DNA of 38,316 nt from Bradyrhizobium macuxiense (GTDB taxonomy: Bacteria; Pseudomonadota; Alphaproteobacteria; Rhizobiales; Xanthobacteraceae). A program made the translations under genes and the position numbers. The notes under the pieces are model-generated. The model did no database searches and was not told where the DNA came from. It worked only from the letters and a program-made list of their open reading frames with translations. The stretch covers positions 54,484-92,799 of the forward strand of contig NZ_LNCU01000022.1 of NCBI RefSeq assembly GCF_001542415.1. Direction: 5' to 3'. Each line of letters begins with the position of its first letter. Position 1 is the first letter of the stretch. Positions 33,318-38,316 of the stretch are shown here, one piece after another.

Positions 33318-34091
33318 TTAGCGCCGCTCAATCACCAGGCTCTGGATCGCCTGGCCGAAATAGCCGCGCTGGTCGGCAAGCCGCGACATTGCGAGCCCGG
33401 CCCCATCAGGTCCGATCCATGACTCGCCGTCGAGCAGGATCCAGTCGCCGACCGGCTCGCGCGCCAAGCTCACCGTGAGGTCGGCATTGATGAAGGTCCA
33501 TTCGCTGAAATCCAGCACCGGCGAAGTGCCGTTGGAGAAATCCGAGGCGACCACGGCCCGCATCGCCTGCGAGACGGCCGCGTCCGCGATCAGCGGACGG
33601 TCGACGCGGAACCAGATCGCGCCGGCCCCCAACTGGCCGAAGCGGCCGCGTGCGGCCCGCATCGAGATGCTTTTCACGAACGGACTGCTGGCGAGATTCC
33701 CCGGCTCGACCATGCATTGATCGGGAGTCGGCAACCCGACCGGCAGGTCGGCGATGTCAGCCGGCAGCTCCGCGGTCTGCTGCTTGATCTTCAGAACGCT
33801 GGCGGAGACCACGACGACACCGTCGGCCTTCAGCCTGACGCCGCAGAGTTGGATCTTGCGGCCCTCGCGCAGCACCTCGCGTTCGATCGTCAGCGGCGCC
33901 ACCGGCACGGGGCGCATCAGGTCGATCGTCACGCGCGCGATGCGCATCGGTACCGGTGTGGGAAGCGCCTCGGCGGCCCAGATCACGAGCGCCGCTGGCG
34001 CGGAGCCGTGCTGCATCTGCGGATCCCAAGGACCCGCGGCATCTGGACTCGTGACGACGCGATCGCCGTCAACGCGAAAGATCGGCTCCAT
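33318..34091 (-). CDS. Acyl-CoA thioesterase-like protein (double hot-dog, TesB type)
   Basis: 257 residues from an ATG at 34091 that shares its A with the TGA of the upstream NMO gene (TGATG coupling). Two hot-dog halves: first, PQMQHGSAPAALVIWAAEAL then MRIARVTIDLMRPVPVAPLT; second, ADAAVSQAMRAVVASDFSNG then WTFINADLTVSLAREPVGDW and a C-terminal DQRGYFGQAIQSLVIE. This is the layout of TesB-like acyl-CoA thioesterases. A much longer upstream frame is only the shadow of the NMO gene. Hydrolysis of an acyl-CoA, possibly made by the nearby ligase, is inferred. Confidence 0.85.
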   Translation of the reverse strand: MEPIFRVDGDRVVTSPDAAGPWDPQMQHGSAPAALVIWAAEALPTPVPMRIARVTIDLMRPVPVAPLTIEREVLREGRKIQLCGVRLKADGVVVVSASVLKIKQQTAELPADIADLPVGLPTPDQCMVEPGNLASSPFVKSISMRAARGRFGQLGAGAIWFRVDRPLIADAAVSQAMRAVVASDFSNGTSPVLDFSEWTFINADLTVSLAREPVGDWILLDGESWIGPDGAGLAMSRLADQRGYFGQAIQSLVIERR

Positions 34092-35062
34092 CAAGCAAGC
34101 GCCGGATCGACCGCGTCGTCGTATTCCTTCTTGAACCGGGCGATCAGTTCGGCTGCGGGCACCACCTTGGAGATGCTGCCGACGCCCTGGCCCGAGCCCC
34201 AGATCTCCTTCCAGGCCTTCGGCTTGGCGCGCTCGCCGGAGGCGTCGGTGCCGAAGCTCATCTTGGAAGGATCGGAGGTCGGCAGACTCTCCGGGTCCAT
34301 GCCGGCTGCGACGATCGACGGCTTCAGGTAGTTGCCGTGCACGCCGGTGAACAGGTTGGAATAGACGATGTCCTCGGCGGACGAATTGGTGATCATGCTC
34401 TTGTAGCCGTCGACGGCGTTCGCTTCCTGCGTCGCGATGAAGGCCGAGCCGATATAGGCGAAGTCGGCGCCGATGATGCGCGCGGCGCGGATCGCACGGC
34501 CGTTGGCGATGGTGCCCGACAGCGCGATCGGTCCGTCGAACCATTGGCGGGTCTCCGACACGAACGGGAACGGCGAGATCGTGCCGGCATGGCCGCCGGC
34601 GCCGGCCGCGACCAGGATCAGGCCGTCGGCGCCCTTCTCGATCGCCTTGTGCGCGAACTTCTGGTTGATCACGTCGTGGAAGACGATGCCGCCCCAGCCA
34701 TGGACGGCCTGATTGAGCTCCTCGCGCGCGCCGAGCGAGGAGATGATCATCGGCACCTTGTGCTTCTCGCAAAGCGCCATGTCGTGATCGAGCCGGTTGT
34801 TCGACTTGTGCACGATCTGGTTCACGGCGAACGGCGCCGACGGCCGCTCTGGATGGGCCTTGTCGTAAGCGGCGAGCTCTTCCTTGATCCGGTACAGCCA
34901 TTCGTCGAGCAGTTCCGGCGGGCGCGCATTCAGCGCCGGGAATGAGCCGACCACGCCGGCCTTGCACTGCGCGATGACCAGATCGGGCACGGAGATGATG
35001 AACAGCGGTGCCCCGATCACGGGAAGAGACAGACGGCCCTTGAACAGAGCAGGCATGGACAT
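34091..35062 (-). CDS. Nitronate monooxygenase-like flavoprotein (copy 2)
   Basis: 323 residues. FMN TIM-barrel of the NMO family: LSLPVIGAPLFIISVPDLVI, KAGVVGSFPALNAR, GADGLILVAAGAGGHAG with the signature histidine, FDGPIALSGTIANGRAI, and GADFAYIGSAFIATQEA as phosphate-binding segment. It is clearly homologous over its length to the protein at 28281-29282 (for example GVVGSFPALN versus GVIGSFPTVN), an old duplication. It is coupled to the thioesterase by TGATG. The substrate may be a nitronate, or an unsaturated acid or acyl-CoA as proposed for some relatives. Confidence 0.9.
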   Translation of the reverse strand: MSMPALFKGRLSLPVIGAPLFIISVPDLVIAQCKAGVVGSFPALNARPPELLDEWLYRIKEELAAYDKAHPERPSAPFAVNQIVHKSNNRLDHDMALCEKHKVPMIISSLGAREELNQAVHGWGGIVFHDVINQKFAHKAIEKGADGLILVAAGAGGHAGTISPFPFVSETRQWFDGPIALSGTIANGRAIRAARIIGADFAYIGSAFIATQEANAVDGYKSMITNSSAEDIVYSNLFTGVHGNYLKPSIVAAGMDPESLPTSDPSKMSFGTDASGERAKPKAWKEIWGSGQGVGSISKVVPAAELIARFKKEYDDAVDPALA

Positions 35063-35252
35063 TGGCAGCGGATCCTTCGGGTTGCCGGGACGGAACGAAT
35101 TGTTGGCCTCAAGATGCCGGCCATCATACCAACAAGGCTATCTTTCCAGTGTCAAGTATTGCGTTTTGGCGCTGCAAAATGGATGACAAAACCTCATCCG
35201 GCAGCAGTTTTTTTGGAGCAGCGCTGGTATCCCAGACACGCCTCGCCCACGG

Positions 35253-35852
35253 CTATTGGCAGAGCGCCCGCGTCACGAAATTTTCGGTCTTGCAGTCGTT
35301 CGGGCCGCGCTTGTGGCGGGGCACATAGACCACCGGCGAACACTTCTCGGACGCATCGGTATCGAGGCTTTTGCCTTCCTTGAATCCCTTGCTCTGGCAT
35401 AGCCGGTCGGCACCGAGCTTGCAGTCCGGCGCGCCGTTCGAGGCCACCACGCAGGCCGCGCGCCCCGTGACCATAGACGAGGGACGCGTGAGGTTCGACA
35501 GGTCGTTGATGGTCTCGCTGGGGCTCTTCAGCGGCGGCAGGATCGATTTCGATTTCTCGAACAGCTTTCCGATTTCGTTGATCAGCCCCGGATTCTCGCG
35601 CTCGACCGGCGCGGGCGCCAGCTCGATGTGCTGCGGCTGCGACGCCGGCGGCAAGGGTTGCTGTGCGGACGGCTGCACACCGAGCACCGGCGCCGCAGCC
35701 TGGGCCCAGCCTCGGTCGATCGTCGCCATGACCATCGACAGAGCAAGCCCCGCCATCACGACGCGGGCCTTCGCAATATCCAGCTTGGCAATATCCAGCT
35801 TGGCAGAATTCAGCCTCGCGGCATTCAGCAGCTCGTAGATACCATCGGCCAT
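35253..35852 (-). CDS. Exported Cys-rich protein of unknown function
   Basis: 199 residues from the ATG at 35852. A signal-like segment KARVVMAGLALSMVMATIDR followed by GWAQA lies at 28-53, so the true start could be the ATG at 35756 (residue 33). The upstream part has the tandem AKLDIAKLDIAK, encoded by exact 15-bp repeats. The mature protein has a Pro/Gln-rich linker and a C-terminal domain with six cysteines (ACVVASN, PDCKLGADRLCQSKG, EKCSPVVYVP, NDCKTENFVTRALC), probably three disulfides. Periplasmic location is likely and links loosely to dsbB-type oxidation. Function unknown. Confidence 0.7.
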   Translation of the reverse strand: MADGIYELLNAARLNSAKLDIAKLDIAKARVVMAGLALSMVMATIDRGWAQAAAPVLGVQPSAQQPLPPASQPQHIELAPAPVERENPGLINEIGKLFEKSKSILPPLKSPSETINDLSNLTRPSSMVTGRAACVVASNGAPDCKLGADRLCQSKGFKEGKSLDTDASEKCSPVVYVPRHKRGPNDCKTENFVTRALCQ

Positions 35853-35900
35853 CGCGGCCAGCGTAACCCGAAGCCCGTGATCGGCAAAGCCGACGAAGTG

Positions 35901-36482
35901 CTAAATCAGCTTGAATGCGACAACAAAGCCCAGCACCAGCACGATCGCGCCGATAGCAACCCAAAGGCCGAGCCGCTTCTCCAGCTCCTTGCGGATGATA
36001 TCTCCGTAGCGATTGAGCAGCACGGCAACGAAGAAGAAGCGGCCGCCACGTGCGACAATCGAGCACAGGATGAACAGCCAGATGTTGTAGCCGGCAAAGC
36101 CCGAGGTGATCGTCACGAGCTTGTAGGGAATCGGCGTCAGCCCCTTGACCAGAATGATCACCGCACCCCACTCGGCATAGGAAGCACGGAACGCGTCGAC
36201 CTTGTCGGAAAGTCCGTAGAGATGGATCAGCCATTGCCCGAGCGAGTCGTAGAGCAGCGCGCCGATCGCGTAGCCGAGCACGCCGCCGGCAACCGACGCA
36301 ATCGTGCACACGGTCGCGAACCACCACGCCCGCCTCGGCTGCGCCAGTGACATCGGCAGCAGCATGATATCCGGCGGGACCGGAAAGAAGGAGCTCTCAG
36401 CGAACGCAATCGCTGCGAGAAGCCAGAGCGCGTATGGCTTGTCGGCAGCGGCGATGCACCAGTCGTAAATTCGTTTCAGCAT
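35901..36482 (-). CDS. YqaA-type VTT/DedA-like membrane protein
   Basis: 193 residues, about five hydrophobic segments. Features of the YqaA group of SNARE-associated/VTT proteins: FAESSFFPVPPDIMLLPMSL near the N-terminus, the GGVLGYAIGALLYDSLG Gly-rich helix, and the conserved LVKGLTPIPYKLVTITSGFA with the re-entrant loop Pro and the basic residue, followed by FILCSIVARGGRFFFVA. DedA relatives move lipid carriers across the inner membrane; for YqaA the substrate is not known. It lies 48 nt from the exported Cys-rich gene on the same strand. Confidence 0.9.
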   Translation of the reverse strand: MLKRIYDWCIAAADKPYALWLLAAIAFAESSFFPVPPDIMLLPMSLAQPRRAWWFATVCTIASVAGGVLGYAIGALLYDSLGQWLIHLYGLSDKVDAFRASYAEWGAVIILVKGLTPIPYKLVTITSGFAGYNIWLFILCSIVARGGRFFFVAVLLNRYGDIIRKELEKRLGLWVAIGAIVLVLGFVVAFKLI

Positions 36483-36547
36483 GGGCGCGATGAACCATCA
36501 TGGAGCGCATTTGTCCATGGCGGGAATTGAGTTGATTTTCGGGCGAA

Positions 36548-36949
36548 TTAGGACTGCCGCTTGCGCAGGCGGTTTTCCAGCGCGACGATCCGGCGTCGAA
36601 CGACCGGGACGGGCGCGGTTTTGGGCAGCTTGACCGGCGACTTCGGCAACTTCTCGGCAATCCCGAGCAGGCGCTCGCGGCGTTCCATCTCCCGCCAGAC
36701 GTCCTCCGGCTTCACGCCGGCCTCGGCCCACACCACGGTCAGGTTGTAGAGCAGATCGGCGCTTTCGCGGACCACGGCATCGGGCTTGCCGCGGAGAGCA
36801 TCGATCACGACCTCGACAGCTTCCTCGGCGAGCTTCTTGGCCATCTTGGCCGGACCGCGCTGAAACAGCCGTGCGGTGCGCGACGTTGCCGGATCAAGAT
36901 CCCTGGCCGCGATCACCGCCCGATAAAGCCGCTCGATCGAATCACCCAT
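36548..36949 (-). CDS. Phosphoribosyl-ATP pyrophosphatase-like protein (HisE/MazG fold)
   Basis: 133 residues from the ATG at 36949 (MGDSIERLYRAVIAARD); an in-frame ATG three codons earlier is possible. The NTP-pyrophosphohydrolase metal motif is visible as KKLAEEAVEVVIDAL and ESADLLYNLTVVWAEAG (EExxE ... ExxD pattern), and TARLFQRGPAKMAKK precedes it, as in HisE of histidine biosynthesis. A basic C-terminal extension of about 24 residues (PVPVVRRRIVALENRLRKRQ) is extra. It is not next to other his genes here, so it may be a second copy or a relative with another nucleotide substrate. Confidence 0.8.
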   Translation of the reverse strand: MGDSIERLYRAVIAARDLDPATSRTARLFQRGPAKMAKKLAEEAVEVVIDALRGKPDAVVRESADLLYNLTVVWAEAGVKPEDVWREMERRERLLGIAEKLPKSPVKLPKTAPVPVVRRRIVALENRLRKRQS

Positions 36950-37006
36950 GGCTTGCAAGCCTAGTCGAAACGAGTCGCCAGCGTGTTAACGGCGCGCATG
37001 ACGACG

Positions 37007-37038
37007 AAAAAAACCACCGACCCTGCGGCCGGTGGTTT
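37007..37038 (-). terminator. Intrinsic terminator of the Tyr/Gly-repeat gene
   Basis: On the minus strand AAACCACCG (37038-37030) pairs with CGGTGGTTT (37019-37011) and runs into a T-tract to 37007 (seven T in all). It lies 44-75 bp after the stop of the gene at 37082. A strong rho-independent signal. Confidence 0.85.
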
Positions 37039-37081
37039 CGATTCATTTATGACAGTTCTGAGAACCGCCGACGGTCAAACG

Positions 37082-37507
37082 TCAGTACGGCACATAGGGC
37101 AGTTGCGACCGACCACCGTAGTAGCCGTACGGTCCGCCACCGTAATAGGCCGGTCCACCATAGTAAGCGGGACCTCCGTAATAACCCGGGCCACCGTAAT
37201 AGGCATACGAGTCGTCATAGTCGCGGCGGTTCTGGGCGGCGATGATCGCCAGCCCCGTGCCGACGATGCCGGCAAACGCGGCCGCCGCCGCTGCGCCACC
37301 ATTGCCACCACGATAGGTTCGGCGGCGTGCGCTGATATCGGTCGCGCCGCTGATCCCGTGCGACGTGGTCACAGCGGCAGCCTTACCGACCGAAACGGAG
37401 CCCGCGAATGCCACTGTCGGCTCGATGGCCGTCAACACCAGCGCGGCAACGGTTGCCAGCGTGGCTGCGCGGCCAATGGACGAAAAAACACCCTTTCGCG
37501 CAAACAT
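37082..37507 (-). CDS. Exported Tyr/Gly-repeat protein
   Basis: 141 residues from the ATG at 37507, which has AAGGA eight bases upstream; earlier ATGs are less well placed. Residues 1-36 form a signal peptide (ATLATVAALVLTAIEPTVAFA). An Ala/Gly helix GGAAAAAAFAGIVGTGLAII (70-89) resembles a short membrane or glycine-zipper segment. The C-terminus (103-131) has YYGGP repeats (YYGGPGYYGGPAYYGGP) and ends PYVPY. Such proteins in rhizobia are envelope-associated and often stress-induced; a candidate stress promoter lies upstream and a terminator follows, so it is a single-gene unit. Confidence 0.78.
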   Translation of the reverse strand: MFARKGVFSSIGRAATLATVAALVLTAIEPTVAFAGSVSVGKAAAVTTSHGISGATDISARRRTYRGGNGGAAAAAAFAGIVGTGLAIIAAQNRRDYDDSYAYYGGPGYYGGPAYYGGPAYYGGGPYGYYGGRSQLPYVPY

Positions 37508-37553
37508 TGCAGTCATCCTTTGTGGAAGCCGGCCCGGCGGGCCACGGATAGCC

Positions 37554-37578
37554 AACCACAACCTCTAGATTAGGTTCC
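37554..37578 (-). promoter_or_regulatory. Candidate EcfG-type promoter of the Tyr/Gly-repeat gene
   Basis: Minus strand GGAAC (37578-37574), 17 bp, GTT (37556-37554), with G before GTT. It fits GGAAC-N16-xGTT of the alphaproteobacterial general stress sigma factor. It is 46 bp upstream of the chosen start codon. Confidence 0.5.
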
Positions 37579-37761
37579 GCGAGCCGAATGCAAGCTGAAC
37601 GAGCCCCTGCAAAGTGTCATGGCAGTCATCAGCCATTCAGCTTGGATGAGGCAGGATGTCCGCAAATTGATCCTTGAAAATGATGCTTGCACTGGCGCAT
37701 TCGGTGTCATGAAACAGGCGGAAGCCGGCGCGGCACTTTGTCTCGCCTCCCGGAAGTCGTG

Positions 37762-38316
37762 ATGCACCTCAGTCGGACCACCGTTCTCCGCTTGATGCTG
37801 GCTAGCGTGATCTGCCTCGCGGGCGGCGTGTGGCCTGGCACAACGCTGCTCCGCGCGGCAAGCGATCCGCCGCAGCCGGCCTCGATCCAGTTCACGCTCG
37901 ACCGTCCGCTCGATGCCGCCGCCGCCCCGTTCGTGATGGCCACCGTCGACGGCCTGTTCAGCGCCGAGGGACTTGCGGTCAGTACCAACATCGCCACCAG
38001 CTCGGCGGATGCCATCACGCGCGTCGTTGATGGCTCGAGCGACTTCGCCCTCGTCGACGTCAACTCGCTGGTGCGTTTTCGCGACAAGCCGGGCGCCGCG
38101 CCCTTAAAGGCCATCTTAGTGCTGTTCAACCAGGCGCCCTACGCGATCGTCGCGCGCAAGAGCCGCGGCATCAAGGCGCTGTCCGATATCCAGGGCAAGA
38201 ACCTCGGCGTCGCCGAGGGCGACCTGTCGATCCGGTTGTGGCCCGCGATCGCCAAGCAGAACGGCGTAAAGGTCTCGAGCGTGAAGCAGAACAGCATCAG
38301 CGCGGCGGTGCGCGAG
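37762..38316 (+). CDS. ABC transporter substrate-binding protein (NitT/TauT, NMT1-like), 3' end cut by window
   Basis: 185 codons visible from the ATG at 37762 (GGAAG upstream). Residues 1-32 are a signal peptide (RLMLASVICLAGGVWPG). The mature part reads IQFTLDRPLDAAAAPFVMAT, GLFSAEGLAVSTNIATSSAD, VVDGSSDFALVDVNSLVRFR, then LFNQAPYAIVARKSRGIKAL and DIQGKNLGVAEGDLS. This is the pattern of SsuA/TauA/THI5-like periplasmic binding proteins. Ligands in the family include nitrate, sulfonates and pyrimidine precursors; the ligand here is unknown. Permease and ATPase genes are expected beyond the window. Confidence 0.88.
   Translation, partial: MHLSRTTVLRLMLASVICLAGGVWPGTTLLRAASDPPQPASIQFTLDRPLDAAAAPFVMATVDGLFSAEGLAVSTNIATSSADAITRVVDGSSDFALVDVNSLVRFRDKPGAAPLKAILVLFNQAPYAIVARKSRGIKALSDIQGKNLGVAEGDLSIRLWPAIAKQNGVKVSSVKQNSISAAVRE

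Noticed and set aside
33318..34967. 549-codon minus-strand frame covering the thioesterase and NMO copy 2
   Set aside because: Only the last 257 codons (from 34091) are protein-like; the upstream half is out of phase with the NMO gene that clearly occupies that DNA.
37619..37762. 47-codon plus-strand ORF whose TGA overlaps the ATG of the substrate-binding protein (TGATG)
   Set aside because: The overlap is suggestive of a coupled leader, but there is no Shine-Dalgarno and the peptide is not convincing; the downstream gene has its own ribosome site.

Overview
The window reads as GC-rich alphaproteobacterial chromosome, most like Bradyrhizobium or a close Nitrobacteraceae relative. This is inferred from GC-rich codon use, many short secreted Ala/Pro- or Gly/Tyr-rich proteins, palindromic intergenic repeats and LuxR-type two-component paralogs. 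No search was run, so the assignment is by pattern only. Almost all genes look chromosomal and intact. The least orderly part is about 16.9-19.6 kb, which holds a frameshifted BI-1 family gene, a frameshifted DUF6894-like gene and a scrap of IS66-type transposase.

Layout. 0-4.2 kb: two divergent small PsiF-like secreted proteins, an AbrB-family membrane protein, two palindromic repeats, dsbB, a tRNA-Leu(CAA) with a clear sigma-70 promoter, and an unidentified polytopic membrane protein. 4.4-13.8 kb: a complete nickel/urease block on the minus strand, ureA-ureB-ureC-ureE-ureF-ureG-ureD followed by a UT-family urea transporter and a GntP-type permease. A NiCoT nickel permease is divergent to it. 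The ureA/NiCoT intergenic region carries an exact match to the classical NikR operator (GTATGA-N16-TCATAC), lying over the predicted promoter of the permease. 13.9-16.6 kb: a PAS histidine kinase followed by two paralogous NarL/FixJ response regulators. 16.9-19.7 kb: the decayed region plus small secreted proteins. 19.9-22.9 kb: a LysR regulator divergent from a metallophosphoesterase and a MetE-like zinc methyltransferase. 23.3-28.1 kb: a small conserved protein, a tautomerase, a monohaem cytochrome c with a Tat-exported ThDP-dependent enzyme, and two hypothetical proteins. 28.3-35.1 kb: two nitronate-monooxygenase-like flavoproteins, an acyl-CoA ligase, a thioesterase, and a hybrid histidine kinase preceded by a 47-residue ORF overlapping its start. 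35.2-38.3 kb: a Cys-rich secreted protein, a YqaA-type membrane protein, a HisE-like protein, a Tyr/Gly-repeat protein with its own terminator, and the start of a NitT/TauT-type substrate-binding protein cut by the window end.

How the genes work together. Urea enters through the UT protein, nickel through the NiCoT permease, UreDEFG load nickel into UreABC, and NikR (not encoded here) probably sets nickel uptake. The least familiar module is the Tat-exported ThDP enzyme with its adjacent c-type cytochrome, which suggests oxidation of a 2-oxo acid or related substrate in the periplasm with electrons passed to the respiratory chain. Two candidate general-stress (EcfG-type) promoters precede the hybrid kinase unit and the Tyr/Gly-repeat protein.
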